Source of the DNA: Burkholderiaceae bacterium 16
GTDB taxonomy: Bacteria; Pseudomonadota; Gammaproteobacteria; Burkholderiales; Burkholderiaceae
Assembly: GCA_000955785.1 (NCBI GenBank)
Contig: JYOD01000086.1
Coordinates: forward strand, 36,951-100,950
Direction: 5' to 3'
Length of the DNA: 64,000 bases
The translations under genes and the position numbers were made by a program. The stretch's first letter is position 1, and the number at the start of each line of letters is the position of its first letter. The notes beneath the pieces were generated by a model. The model was not told the origin of the DNA. It saw only the letters and a list, made by a program, of their open reading frames with translations, and searched no databases. Below are positions 16,465 through 25,811 of this stretch, piece after piece.

Positions 16465-17794
16465 TCGTGAGCGTCCCAACGAGCTGGCCGCCCAGATTGG
16501 CTGTATCGTTGCCGCTATACCATGCGGCCGACGATCTCGCTGAGGCCTGGGCGTACCACTGGTACCCTTGGTCAATCGCTGCGAAGTATGTGCCTTGGAT
16601 AGGCGGCGACACATAGCCTGTCACGTTGACCAGGAAATTCTTCGAGGTGTACAGCGCCCAGGGTGTGCCGCCCGGGCAGTTGTCCTTCCCAAAGGTCATG
16701 CCGTCAGTGACGTTCTCGATCTTGCGCGTCATCGTCATCGCGCCGAACGCCAACGTCAGCGCCTGATATTGCCCACCTCGGCAGATGAAGCCCACGTTGC
16801 TGCCGCTGGTCGCGATCTGGCCATTGGTACCGCAGGCCATGCCAGCGGTGATGTTGGCAACAGCTGTGCCCACGGGTTGCCATTTCCCGTTGCCGCAGAT
16901 CACCAGGCCGGTGCCGTTGGCATTGGTGCGAGTGGCGCCGTCGGAGGTGCACGCCGTATCGGCCGTCGCCTTCCCATAGAGATAGTTGTCCCCCGAGGTG
17001 ATCATCTGCTTGGTTTGCACGACCCCGCTGGGGGCGCTAAAGCCAGCCGCGTTCATCGTCGACGTGTTGGTGCCGTCGGTCACGGTCACGCTACCGTCGC
17101 ACTTGACCTGGATGAGGCCGTTGGCGCCGCTGATGTTCATGCACGGTCCCACCACGTCGGACGCAACATTCGCGTAGCCATAGCTGCCGAACCCGACCCG
17201 GATGCCCAGGATGCCCGCCGGCGTGCCTGCGACCGGATTCGCCGTTGTGCTGCCCCCTGCCCCGGTCATGACCGCCGGCGCGGCCGGGAACGAGATATAG
17301 CCATCCGAGCCAATTGTCGCACTGGCCGTGCCCAACAGCGGGATCCTTGGCCGGCCGGCGTCGTCGTTCAGTGGCTGCGCCGAGTACGCCAGGCCCACGA
17401 CCTCGCAATTCACGCCGGGACAGGCCTGGAGCGCCAGCTTGACCTTGAAGGACTGCCCCAGCGGCGTCCTGAGGCCGAAGCCCGCCGGGAGATACTTGGT
17501 CGCGATCAACTCCAGCACCGTGGGCGCCCGCGGATCGGTGAAGCCGGGCACCAAGCCGGCCACAATCTGTGTCTTGTTGCCGACCACATAGCGGTTGACC
17601 GCGGTACGGATGGTGGTGGCATATTGGCCCGAACCGACCGCCTGGTTGTCCTCGATCTCCCGGATTATCTCCGGCAGCTTCACCGTCGCAATGATCATGG
17701 CCGCGATGACAAGATACAAGCCCATCTCGATCATCAGGAATCCGCCAGTGCGGCGCTGCCGACGGGCGGCCCTACGGATTTGGAACGTTGGCAT
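16448..17794 (-). CDS. pilV: PilV-like minor pilin/adhesin of the thin type IVb pilus
   Basis: A 448-residue prepilin-like protein. The leader ends TGG and cleavage is expected at Gly18-Phe19, giving FLMIEMGLYLVIAAMIIATV with Glu at +5. In R64, PilV is the pilus-tip adhesin that chooses recipient cells, and its C terminus is varied by a shufflon. Here the C-terminal half is rich in Cys and Gly (e.g. GLVICGNGKWQPVG, LTTGCAY end) and looks like the receptor-binding part. No Rci recombinase or sfx repeats are visible, so the adhesin appears fixed. Last gene of the operon, directly before a terminator. Start 17794 has a weak ribosome site. Confidence 0.82.
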   Translation of the reverse strand: MPTFQIRRAARRQRRTGGFLMIEMGLYLVIAAMIIATVKLPEIIREIEDNQAVGSGQYATTIRTAVNRYVVGNKTQIVAGLVPGFTDPRAPTVLELIATKYLPAGFGLRTPLGQSFKVKLALQACPGVNCEVVGLAYSAQPLNDDAGRPRIPLLGTASATIGSDGYISFPAAPAVMTGAGGSTTANPVAGTPAGILGIRVGFGSYGYANVASDVVGPCMNISGANGLIQVKCDGSVTVTDGTNTSTMNAAGFSAPSGVVQTKQMITSGDNYLYGKATADTACTSDGATRTNANGTGLVICGNGKWQPVGTAVANITAGMACGTNGQIATSGSNVGFICRGGQYQALTLAFGAMTMTRKIENVTDGMTFGKDNCPGGTPWALYTSKNFLVNVTGYVSPPIQGTYFAAIDQGYQWYAQASARSSAAWYSGNDTANLGGQLVGTLTTGCAY

Positions 17795-17904
17795 GGGTGG
17801 ACGCAAGGGGTCTGTCGCGTTGAGGGGACCGTGGCGCAACGGGCGACTGCGCCACGGTGGATGGAGAATGGCCCGGCGCTCGCTGCGCGCCGGGCTCGCC
17901 GCAA

Positions 17905-18522
17905 TCACAACACCTTGATCAGCAGCGTGTTCTTGTCGTTGGAGCAGGTGACCTTGGACGGGTCCACCACGCCACCGACCGCCTTGACCACCGACGCGGT
18001 ACCGCCGTTGGGTGCAATCGACAGGAAGGCGACGCTGCTGGCCAGGGACGACACCAGCGGCAGGCAAGCACTATCGGGAATCTGCGTCAGCGTGTACTGC
18101 ACGGAGTCACTGGCCGTGTTGACGGTACCCGCTGCCACGGTCAGCGTGCCTCCGCCCAGGGCCAGCGTCGGGCTGGCGCCGCTGGAGTTCATGCTGCCCA
18201 GATCGCGGAAGAACCCGCCAGACTTGAGCGCAGCGTTGCTGACGCCGACGTAGTTGCCCTGGTAGCTCTGCTTGACCTTGCCGATGAGGCTGGTGAGGTC
18301 ACCGGAGAGGGAATTGGCCTGGCTCGAAGCGCTGTTGCTGGCGAAGTACAGGATGACGCCCACCAGGGCAATCGCCGCAATGACCAATACCAGGCCGACT
18401 TCGACCATGCTGTAGCCGGCCTGCGCGCGCATGCGCGTCAGCGTGGATGCGCCGGCGGCGCGCAGGCGCTGCAGTTCTGCGCGGTGAGCAGCGCGACGAC
18501 GAGAGAGTGTGGAGTGTTGCAT
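17905..18522 (-). CDS. pilS: PilS-like major type IVb prepilin
   Basis: A 205-residue prepilin. After a basic leader of about 36 residues, cleavage is expected at Gly36-Tyr37, producing YSMVEVGLVLVIAAIALVGV with Glu at +5, the type IV pilin N-terminal helix. Two Cys near residues 154 and 195 could form the C-terminal disulfide loop. It would be the shaft subunit of the thin pilus that stabilises mating pairs in liquid. Start ATG 18522 follows GGAG. No prepilin peptidase (PilU) was seen in the window, so processing may rely on the host PilD. Confidence 0.85.
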   Translation of the reverse strand: MQHSTLSRRRAAHRAELQRLRAAGASTLTRMRAQAGYSMVEVGLVLVIAAIALVGVILYFASNSASSQANSLSGDLTSLIGKVKQSYQGNYVGVSNAALKSGGFFRDLGSMNSSGASPTLALGGGTLTVAAGTVNTASDSVQYTLTQIPDSACLPLVSSLASSVAFLSIAPNGGTASVVKAVGGVVDPSKVTCSNDKNTLLIKVL

Positions 18523-18736
18523 ACGAGGTGGCTCCTTGAGCAAAGAATGGTCCTGGGGTGCGAGGCCGCGATGCGCTGCCTTCGAAACACAGTTTCCTTG
18601 CCCGTGCCGCAAAACCGCGCTCGAATGCACCAGTAAAAGCCGCTTGATTCGCCCTCTCGCGCTTGAATTGCCGGCGTCGTCCCCACAAGCAGAGGGGGTG
18701 CCGATGGCACCCCCTCTCTGGCGAAACGAAAACTGC

Positions 18737-19867
18737 TTACCGGACCATCGATTTGGTCTGCGCTTGATTCTTGAAGTCGTCGATCATGTACAGGGTGGCA
18801 CCGTAGACACCAAACATGAGCACCACGCAGCCGAGCATCAGGGCGAACCGCGACTTGCCGGCGCTCTTCGCCATCTCCACCGGCGCCGTCTTCATGATGA
18901 GTGCGCCCACATCATTGAGCATGGTCGAGAGCTGCGCATACTCGGCGATATCGACCACCCGGTAGTAGTTCCGTTCGTTGACAATGCCCGTGTTGAAGAG
19001 CTCGCCCTTGGCCGTTGGCGCCTCCTCCATATTCCGCATGATCCGGTCGATGTGCCACGCGAGCCAACTTACCGAGTTCTCGCGGATCCGTTGCAGCGCG
19101 TCGGCCACCTGAATGACCTGCGAGCCAATCAGCTTGGTCACCGAGCCCAACGCCACAAAGAAGGCCGCACCCTGGAAGTCCCGGTACATCTGGTAGGGCA
19201 AGACGTGATTGTCCAGCCACGCGCGGCCACGCCCGGTGTACCGCGGCAGCGACCAGAAGATCCATGCAACGACCGCCACAACGATCGCAACCTCCAGTGG
19301 CCACCAGGTCCGGATCAGCGTGGACGCGCCGAACAGGGTGCGGGGCAGCAGGCCAAGGGAGGCTGGCCCCGCGTTGGCCGTCATGGCCTTCTCCAGCTGC
19401 GGCATCACCATGAAGGCCTGGATCGCCAGGAAGGCATGCAGCAGGACGATCAGGATCATGCCCGAGGCCATGGTCATGATCATCTCCTGCTTGGTCTTGC
19501 CCATCGCAACGATGTTCTCCCCGAGAGACTGCAGCCCGGAGGCGAGATCCCCCGCCTTCTCGGACACGGCCAGCAGCGTCAGGTCCTCTTTGGGCACGGT
19601 GCCACGGATCGACTCCGTAAATGTGCCCGTGTCCGAGAAACGGGTCAGCCAGTACAGGGACATCTTGCCGATGGCCCGCTTCTGGTAGCGCGTGGCGTAG
19701 TTCTCGAGGAACTGCGTGATCGGCACGCCACGCATGGCCTGCATGCTTTGCGCAAGATCGATGTAGAACTCACCGCGTTCGCTGCTGAACTCGTGCCTGG
19801 TGGCAAAGCTGACCGAGTGCACCTTGGCGAGGGGGTCCGACGCGGACGATTTTCGGAGAAATGACAT
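18737..19867 (-). CDS. pilR: PilR-like inner-membrane platform protein (GspF family)
   Basis: A 376-residue membrane protein of the GspF/PilC type, the platform on which type IV pili are assembled. Three main hydrophobic segments are seen: GMILIVLLHAFLAIQAFMV (about 155-173), VAIVVAVVAWIFWSLP (about 213-228) and LMLGCVVLMFGVYGATLYM (near the C terminus). It directly follows the pilQ ATPase gene, its expected partner. ATG 19867 was chosen because it begins the conserved part, though its ribosome site is weak. Confidence 0.87.
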   Translation of the reverse strand: MSFLRKSSASDPLAKVHSVSFATRHEFSSERGEFYIDLAQSMQAMRGVPITQFLENYATRYQKRAIGKMSLYWLTRFSDTGTFTESIRGTVPKEDLTLLAVSEKAGDLASGLQSLGENIVAMGKTKQEMIMTMASGMILIVLLHAFLAIQAFMVMPQLEKAMTANAGPASLGLLPRTLFGASTLIRTWWPLEVAIVVAVVAWIFWSLPRYTGRGRAWLDNHVLPYQMYRDFQGAAFFVALGSVTKLIGSQVIQVADALQRIRENSVSWLAWHIDRIMRNMEEAPTAKGELFNTGIVNERNYYRVVDIAEYAQLSTMLNDVGALIMKTAPVEMAKSAGKSRFALMLGCVVLMFGVYGATLYMIDDFKNQAQTKSMVR

Positions 19868-19910
19868 GATGCGGGTTCTGGTTGAAGGACGGTGTGAGGG
19901 GGCACGCAAG

Positions 19911-21671
19911 CTACGCCAAACGCCGCAGTGCCTGATCGAAAGCGACCTGCCGTTCGTGCTGTTCGAAGGTACCGAACTTGTATTCGACCTCCCTGGGGTC
20001 GATCAGGCCGCGGGAAACCTTGAGCATGGCGACTTCCAGCACGGATTTCCCGGCGCTGACTTCCTCATCGAAGCGGGAGCGATTGAGGGAGCGCACGTAG
20101 GCCTTCAGCTCGAGGTTCTGGCGCTCGCGGAACAGCTTGAGCATAGTCTGGTCCAGCTCGATCATCTCAGCCACGACGGTGCGTCCCTTCACGCCATGCA
20201 GCTCCGGTAGCCCGGCACGACGGCACTTTGGGCAGCCCTCGGGATTCGCGAAGCGCAAGGCGGCCCGCTCGATGCCGAACACCCGCTCGATCCGCGCGAG
20301 GTAGTCTTCGCTGATCCCCGGCGCCTGCCGATGGTCAAGCTTGCACACAGGACAGTTGAGGGGCAGCAGGGCCTGGTACACCAGCAGGTTCATGAAGCCG
20401 GGCGTCGCGATGACGTCATGCGGAATGCCCAATTCTTCCGACGTCAGGCGCATGGTGATGGTATCGATCGCGCTGGGCGCATGAACCGTCGAGAAGGCCC
20501 GGTGGCCGGATTCCGCAATGTCCCGGAACAGGCCCGCGCTCTCGTGGTCCCGGATCTCGCCGATCAGCACGGCATCCGGGTCCTGCCGCTTGAGCTGGCG
20601 CTTGACCGCCAGGAACGGGTCATTGCCCGAGTCATTCATGGATCGCGACACCGAGTACTGATCCGTGTCCGGGATGATGTACTCGACCGGGTCTTCGACC
20701 GTGTACTTCGCCATGGTCTCGGGCAGCATCGTCATGATGGTCTGCCCGGTGGTGGATTTGCCCGATCCGACCACGCCGGCAATGATGGTGCCACCGCCTA
20801 GCCGCCCAATCGAACGCCGCCAGACGTCGATCTGGTCCGGCAGGTAGCCGAGTTCATCGAGCGCGCGGATCGACTGGGCCTCGTCCTGGGTCAGCATCCG
20901 CATCACGATCTTCGTACCCTTGGCGGTTTGATTGGAGGCCCAGCGGAACAGCAGGCGGTGGCTGTTGATCTCGGCGCGGATCTGGCACGCCTGCGGCTTG
21001 TTCTCGTTGAACGCATTCTCCGACCCGGAAACGCCGTGGATGTTGTAGAGATAGGCGGACGTATCCAGCAGGTCGCCGGTCTTGATCTGGAACTCACGCG
21101 GCCGGATGAGCTTGCCATCGACACGGAACCCGACGTTTGACCGCTCGTTCAGGCGCTCGATCCTGAAATGCAGGTCGGAAGCGTTGCTGTCGACCGCGAA
21201 CTTGACGATATTCTCGAACTGCGACCAGAGGGAGGATTCCCGGTTGCGGGCATTCAATGCACTCGCCACGTTCTTGACCCGCGGCTTGTTCTCCATGACC
21301 CCATCGCGACACAGCTCCACCATCACGACGGTGGACGCGATGTAGTAGAGAGGATCGGCCGCCTCCCGCTTGAACGCCAGGGCCTTGATCAGCGCGTTGG
21401 CGATGTCCGAGTTGATCATGTCCTCGGTCAGAATCAGCGCAAAGCGGTTGGCCTCCGTCTCGACCGGGCAAATGTAGTGCCGGAAGGACGCCTGCAGGTT
21501 GATTTCTTCATAGAGCTTCTTGTTGAACGCCGGCAGGTCGTCAATGTGGTCGACCGGCTTGGATGCGGTCCGGTAGCCACCAGCGGCGCGCGCCTGGGTG
21601 TTGGCGGGTGCCGCCGGCGTCAGGCTGGCGATCAGTGGGCGCTCCTTCCGGCGAAACAGTCGATGGAACAT
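19911..21671 (-). CDS. pilQ: PilQ-like type IVb pilus assembly ATPase (GspE/PilB family)
   Basis: A 586-residue secretion ATPase that powers pilus extension. Walker A is GVVGSGKST (Lys305). The Asp-box and Walker B regions follow (YTVEDPVEYI; PDAVLIGEIRD), and a zinc-binding motif CPVC...CPKC lies in the C-terminal third. The N-terminal ~170 residues look divergent from host PilB. The start ATG 21671 is in place relative to homologous domains. Neighbouring pilP and pilR complete the machine. Confidence 0.9.
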   Translation of the reverse strand: MFHRLFRRKERPLIASLTPAAPANTQARAAGGYRTASKPVDHIDDLPAFNKKLYEEINLQASFRHYICPVETEANRFALILTEDMINSDIANALIKALAFKREAADPLYYIASTVVMVELCRDGVMENKPRVKNVASALNARNRESSLWSQFENIVKFAVDSNASDLHFRIERLNERSNVGFRVDGKLIRPREFQIKTGDLLDTSAYLYNIHGVSGSENAFNENKPQACQIRAEINSHRLLFRWASNQTAKGTKIVMRMLTQDEAQSIRALDELGYLPDQIDVWRRSIGRLGGGTIIAGVVGSGKSTTGQTIMTMLPETMAKYTVEDPVEYIIPDTDQYSVSRSMNDSGNDPFLAVKRQLKRQDPDAVLIGEIRDHESAGLFRDIAESGHRAFSTVHAPSAIDTITMRLTSEELGIPHDVIATPGFMNLLVYQALLPLNCPVCKLDHRQAPGISEDYLARIERVFGIERAALRFANPEGCPKCRRAGLPELHGVKGRTVVAEMIELDQTMLKLFRERQNLELKAYVRSLNRSRFDEEVSAGKSVLEVAMLKVSRGLIDPREVEYKFGTFEQHERQVAFDQALRRLA

Positions 21672-21692
21672 GGTCGGTCCTCTTGGCGCGGC

Positions 21693-22154
21693 TTACAGCA
21701 TCGGGGCCCAGACGGTGTGCCCGCCCTTGCCGCGCTGCCCCACGGGCGCGAGCACGGCCCCCTCGACCGTCAGGCGCCGGACCTGGTAGCCGGCCACGCG
21801 CACGCCCTTGCGGATGGGGTAGATACGGCCGTTCCAGTTGAGTTGCCCGTGGTAGCTCATGGTGCCGTCGGCATTGCTCACGCCGTAGAGCGCCGCCACG
21901 TACGGCTTTGCCTCGACCGACGGCGCAGCGAGTGCCTTGCTCGCGCCGGCCGCGTTCGCCGATGGCACAGCCACGGCCTCCGCGGCCGGGAGGTTCGCCG
22001 CCCCTGGCTTCAGCAGCTCGTCGTTGAGCCGCTTGATCGTGAGCTTGTTCTCGAGGCGTTCAATTTCCCCCACGGTCGGGACATCGGTTTGGGCCACCGC
22101 CGCGTGGCAGAGCATGGCCGCGACAAGCGCGGTGATAACGTGAGTCGTCTTCAC
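21693..22154 (-). CDS. pilP: PilP-like pilus assembly protein
   Basis: A 153-residue periplasmic protein with a signal peptide (about 1-21, ending AVAQ), a coiled stretch (VGEIERLENKLTIKRLNDEL) and a C-terminal strand-rich domain (YHGQLNWNGRIYPIRKGVRV). The order and size match PilP of R64-type thin pili, which connects PilO to the secretin. It lies 15 bases downstream of pilO. Confidence 0.82.
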   Translation of the reverse strand: MKTTHVITALVAAMLCHAAVAQTDVPTVGEIERLENKLTIKRLNDELLKPGAANLPAAEAVAVPSANAAGASKALAAPSVEAKPYVAALYGVSNADGTMSYHGQLNWNGRIYPIRKGVRVAGYQVRRLTVEGAVLAPVGQRGKGGHTVWAPML

Positions 22155-22169
22155 GGTCAGGTCCTTTTC

Positions 22170-23447
22170 TTACTTGGTGAGAACCGCACCCGCCACTTTG
22201 ACGGTTGCGAACGATTCGGCGGTACCTGCCTTGCCATTGCGCTCGAGGCTCAGGGAAAGCGAGGTGAGATAGGCGTACTCCGGGAAGGTCTTCAGCACCG
22301 CGGCGGTGCGCAGTGGCACCTGGACGCTCCACCCCGCCTCCCGGTACAGCACCGGCACCGCGTCTTCGGGAACGCCGTCGGGAAGCCCGAAGGGCTTGAT
22401 GTTGCCCATCTTCGGTTCGGTGCCGAGCACAGCCATCTTCTGGAGGATGGGAATGAACTCCTGAGTCAGCTCGCTTCGCGCCCGGGCCTGCTTCAGGACT
22501 TCACCAACCGTCCGGGTGCTGGCCAGGGGAACGGTGGTCGTGACGCGTACCGTGCGCTGGTCCAGATCGAACGCGGCCGCCTTCGCCCACTCCGTCGGCG
22601 CGGCAGCGAGGAAACTCTCGTTGGACGCCTGCGCGAAGTTGCGTTCGAGCCGGACGGAACAACTCAGGCGGGGGGTATCCTTCGGCTCGCAATCGACCGA
22701 CCTGACCCCCCAGCCGCCGATCGACACCGGCAGCTCCCTCGCCCAATCCAGGTAGTCGTCGATCCCCGTGGCGAGAAACAGCGGCGAGGCGCTGACCACG
22801 CTGAGCGCTTGCGCATATTGTTCCGCCGGGGTCTGCGTTTTCCGCACCGCCTCTTCCGCGAGTTGCGTTGCCCGCCATTTGCTGTAGGTCTGCCAGGCGA
22901 AGCCGATGCCACCGAGCAGGACGAGTACGGCGGCACCCTGGATCGGCGTGACGCGCAGCTTCGGGCGGCGCATGATGGCACCAGCGTCCGCCACGGCGGC
23001 CAGTGCGGTCAGCGGGAGCGGCTCGATGCCGTCCAGCCGCGCATCGCCAATCAGGCTGAAGGACTCGCTGCCGCACACCTTGGCGAACGCATCGAGCAGG
23101 GTCCTGACCTCGGCCGCGCGCAGGAACACATGATCGAAGCCCTGACGGGGCCGGCGGTGGTGGATCCCGACGGCCACGTACCCGTCCTGGCCCGGCATCT
23201 CGGACACGTAGACCAGGTTCTGCGCGGTCGTCGCGCGCAGGACCAGCTGCGCGCCTGCGTAGACGGTGGTCCGCTTGCCCGGGCGCTTGGCCTTCGGTGG
23301 CAGCAGCCCGACGTACTGCCCGGCGCTGTCCGCCCACAGCATGGTGGCGCCGGCCTTGCGGGCAACGGCTTCCTCGCTGCCTTGCCGCAGCAGGACCTGC
23401 CACTGCAGGCCGAAGGCGATCGATATCCCATCGATGGTAAGCATCAC
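22170..23447 (-). CDS. pilO: PilO-like (PilO2 family) pilus alignment protein
   Basis: A 425-residue protein with a cytoplasmic N-terminal half, one membrane span (GAAVLVLLGGIGFAWQTYS, about 168-186) and a periplasmic C-terminal half. This is the plan of the type IVb PilO2 family, which links the cytoplasmic ATPase side to the secretin. It lies between the secretin gene (13 bases upstream) and pilP. Confidence 0.85.
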   Translation of the reverse strand: MMLTIDGISIAFGLQWQVLLRQGSEEAVARKAGATMLWADSAGQYVGLLPPKAKRPGKRTTVYAGAQLVLRATTAQNLVYVSEMPGQDGYVAVGIHHRRPRQGFDHVFLRAAEVRTLLDAFAKVCGSESFSLIGDARLDGIEPLPLTALAAVADAGAIMRRPKLRVTPIQGAAVLVLLGGIGFAWQTYSKWRATQLAEEAVRKTQTPAEQYAQALSVVSASPLFLATGIDDYLDWARELPVSIGGWGVRSVDCEPKDTPRLSCSVRLERNFAQASNESFLAAAPTEWAKAAAFDLDQRTVRVTTTVPLASTRTVGEVLKQARARSELTQEFIPILQKMAVLGTEPKMGNIKPFGLPDGVPEDAVPVLYREAGWSVQVPLRTAAVLKTFPEYAYLTSLSLSLERNGKAGTAESFATVKVAGAVLTK

Positions 23448-23460
23448 GGTGCCCTCTCGC

Positions 23461-25227
23461 TCAGATATCGGCGTCGCGGATCACCGCCGACACCAGCACG
23501 ATGGTGGTGGTCCGGGTGCGGCTCTGCGTGAGCGAGCCGCCAAGGGCCAATGGCGCGCCGTCGCCCATTGTGCGGCGGTCATACTGCGAGTGGATGCGGT
23601 CGAACCCCGTCAGGATCAGGGTCTGGCCGTTCTTGATCGGCACCTCCTGGGTCGAGCCCTCCCCGTTCACGTTGGGCAACTGGACCGACTGGGCGTTGCT
23701 GCCGCTGCCCGACACGAAGGTCTGCAGGCTCTGCAGCACCGATTGGTCCAGCGACAAGGTCAGCATCACGCTGTCCTTGCTGGTGGCATTGGGAAACAGC
23801 ACCAGCTTCAGCCCGGTGGAATCCTGGGCGGTCTGGATGCCCGGCGTCGAGCCGCCGCCGGAGATGGAGGCCACGCCCGGCGTCGTGTTGCTCACGTACG
23901 AGAACGTGTTGCGCACGTTGTAGCTGATAGCGTGGCGGTTGCGCGTCGACAGCGGCAACTCGGTGGAGGTCTGGACCCGGCCGATCTCGGCCAGCGCGCG
24001 GATGATCGCCTGGGTGCCGCTCCCCGCGCCGGACATGATGTTCAGCCCCAGCGTGCCGGCGTTGCTGCTCACCAGCGAGGCCGGCGAGACCGCCGACAGG
24101 CTGAATGCCGGGATGTGCGCCAGGGCCTTGGTCAGCAAGGCATTCCAGTCCACCCCGCTCTCCCCGGTGTCGGTGGTGGTGATTTGCACCGTCTGCACGC
24201 GCAGCAGGACCATGCGCGACAGAATCGCGATCTGTTCCTTGATGATGGCGTCGGCGCGCTCCACCGCGTCCTGGGTGTCGGTGATCGTGATGGTACCGGT
24301 GGCCTGGTTGGCGTTGATCGTGCCCACGCGCGTGAGCACGCTGTCGGCGGCCTCCTTGATCGCGTTCAGTTCGTTCAGGCCGCTCGCCTCGCTACGCACG
24401 GCATTGGCCGCCTGCTGCGCGCTCAGCGCATTGCTGTTGTTGCTCTGGTAGGTGGGGCCGGACAGCGCGGTGGAGTATGAGTTGGTCGCCGGCGACACGG
24501 GCAGGTTCCAGCTCTTGGTGACCAACCGATAGAACTTGATCGCGTTGGCCTGGTCGTCGTACTTCCACTGGATCTGCAGGCGGTTCGCGATGTTGTCCAG
24601 AATCTGGGCCAGGGGCGCCTCCATTCGGGGGAAGTCGAGTTCGGTGGGCGAGTCGGGCTGCAGGGGACCGCCGCCGGCGGCCGATGTGGGTAGCGGCAGC
24701 GGTGCGGGTGGCAGGCCATTGGTCGCCGTCGGCGGCGCGCCGGTGGGCGACGGCAAGGGCAGCGGTGCCATCGGCTGGGCGGCCGGCCCGCCAACCTTCG
24801 CCGCACCGGTATCGATATTGCCGCTCTTGGGCATCAGCGACAGGGCCGAGAGGTAGACGTCGGGCGTGATGCTGACGGTGATACCCGTGACCACGCCGAT
24901 GCGCTGCGCCGCCTCGGCAAGCGACACCCTGCCGTTGGGGAACAGCACGGCGGTCTTGACGCCACGCTGCAGCGCGCGCGGCAGGCGCACGTCGCGGGCC
25001 AGCGGCACCGACTTGCCCACGAGATATGGCCGATTGACCTCCTGCGCCTGCTCGATGAAGGCGCGGTTGGCGTCGATGGCCCGGTTGATCTCGGCCCGCT
25101 TGGCGTCGGCCTTGTTGGCCGCATTGTGATACTCATCCATCGCGCGCTGGGTCAGTGCCGGGGAGACGCAGCCAGCCAGCATCGTGGCGGCAACCGCGCA
25201 GGCGGCGAGTTTGAAGGTGATATGCAT
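23461..25227 (-). CDS. pilN: PilN-like outer-membrane secretin lipoprotein
   Basis: A 588-residue lipoprotein secretin with a lipobox at Cys20 (TMLAGC), a Pro/Ala linker around 165-205 and a C-terminal secretin domain ending in strands such as GQTLILTGFDRIHSQYD. It forms the outer-membrane pore for the thin pilus. The family is the R64/toxin-coregulated-pilus type (TIGR02520-like). Placed between pilL and pilO as in IncI plasmids. Confidence 0.9.
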   Translation of the reverse strand: MHITFKLAACAVAATMLAGCVSPALTQRAMDEYHNAANKADAKRAEINRAIDANRAFIEQAQEVNRPYLVGKSVPLARDVRLPRALQRGVKTAVLFPNGRVSLAEAAQRIGVVTGITVSITPDVYLSALSLMPKSGNIDTGAAKVGGPAAQPMAPLPLPSPTGAPPTATNGLPPAPLPLPTSAAGGGPLQPDSPTELDFPRMEAPLAQILDNIANRLQIQWKYDDQANAIKFYRLVTKSWNLPVSPATNSYSTALSGPTYQSNNSNALSAQQAANAVRSEASGLNELNAIKEAADSVLTRVGTINANQATGTITITDTQDAVERADAIIKEQIAILSRMVLLRVQTVQITTTDTGESGVDWNALLTKALAHIPAFSLSAVSPASLVSSNAGTLGLNIMSGAGSGTQAIIRALAEIGRVQTSTELPLSTRNRHAISYNVRNTFSYVSNTTPGVASISGGGSTPGIQTAQDSTGLKLVLFPNATSKDSVMLTLSLDQSVLQSLQTFVSGSGSNAQSVQLPNVNGEGSTQEVPIKNGQTLILTGFDRIHSQYDRRTMGDGAPLALGGSLTQSRTRTTTIVLVSAVIRDADI

Positions 25228-25272
25228 TGGTTCGATCCGATGGGTGGGCGGGACGGTCTGTGGCGGCGTGGC

Positions 25273-25737
25273 TTATTCGGCGCGGTCACACAGCACGGTG
25301 GCCGGAATGACCCGCACCACGGCATTGGTGTGGAAGCACGGCTGCACCGCGGCGTCGCTCATGTCGGTCGCGCGCAGGACCTCGCGGACGGCGGACTTGA
25401 AGTCGCCCGGGAACTGCGCGCTGCCGACCAGCGGTACGTCCCGCTCGGCACTCCAGACGAGCGACCACCCCGCGGCGCTGGCCCAGCGCGTGAGCAGCAT
25501 GCGCACGTTCTGGTCGGCGGGCGTCACCTGCCACCCCGACAGAGCAGGCGCTGGCGCGGACGCAGAAACGGGTACGGCGGCTTCCCGCTGCGCGATCCGC
25601 GCGGCAATCGGGTCCAGCTGGCCTGCCGACCCCTGGGTCACCGGACCGCTCTCGCGGACGATGTAATTGGCGGCGACGGCGGAGCTCGAGACCATCAGGC
25701 CCAGCAGCAGGGTCGCGCACGTTTGTTTGATGGCCAT
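25273..25737 (-). CDS. pilL: PilL/TcpQ-like periplasmic protein
   Basis: A 154-residue exported protein. ATG 25737 has GGAGAGG upstream and gives a signal peptide (about 1-24, ending AVAA). The C-terminal half (ALSGWQVTPADQNVRMLLTR ... LVGSAQFPGDFKSAVREVL) matches the TcpQ-type domain of PilL, which helps the secretin fold and localise. It is shorter than R64 PilL, having mainly the C-terminal domain. First gene of the pil block. Confidence 0.8.
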   Translation of the reverse strand: MAIKQTCATLLLGLMVSSSAVAANYIVRESGPVTQGSAGQLDPIAARIAQREAAVPVSASAPAPALSGWQVTPADQNVRMLLTRWASAAGWSLVWSAERDVPLVGSAQFPGDFKSAVREVLRATDMSDAAVQPCFHTNAVVRVIPATVLCDRAE

Positions 25738-25811
25738 CTCGACCTCTCCATGAGTGAACTTGGTACTGACTACATACGGGACTGGTGTCTTGCCGCCCAT
25801 TCCACACGGCC

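Noticed and set aside
16448..17794. A shufflon at the pilV 3' end
   Set aside because: The adhesin matches PilV, but no recombinase gene, no inverted pilV tails and no repeated recombination sites are present; only one same-orientation tail copy was seen.
16568..18253. A 561-codon plus-strand open frame opposite pilV and pilS
   Set aside because: Antisense shadow; the opposite strand has clear prepilin cleavage sites and a terminator in the right place.
21168..23531. A 787-codon plus-strand open frame opposite pilO/pilP/pilQ
   Set aside because: Antisense to three well-recognised pil genes, with His/Arg/Gly-rich composition and no domain. A product of high GC content.
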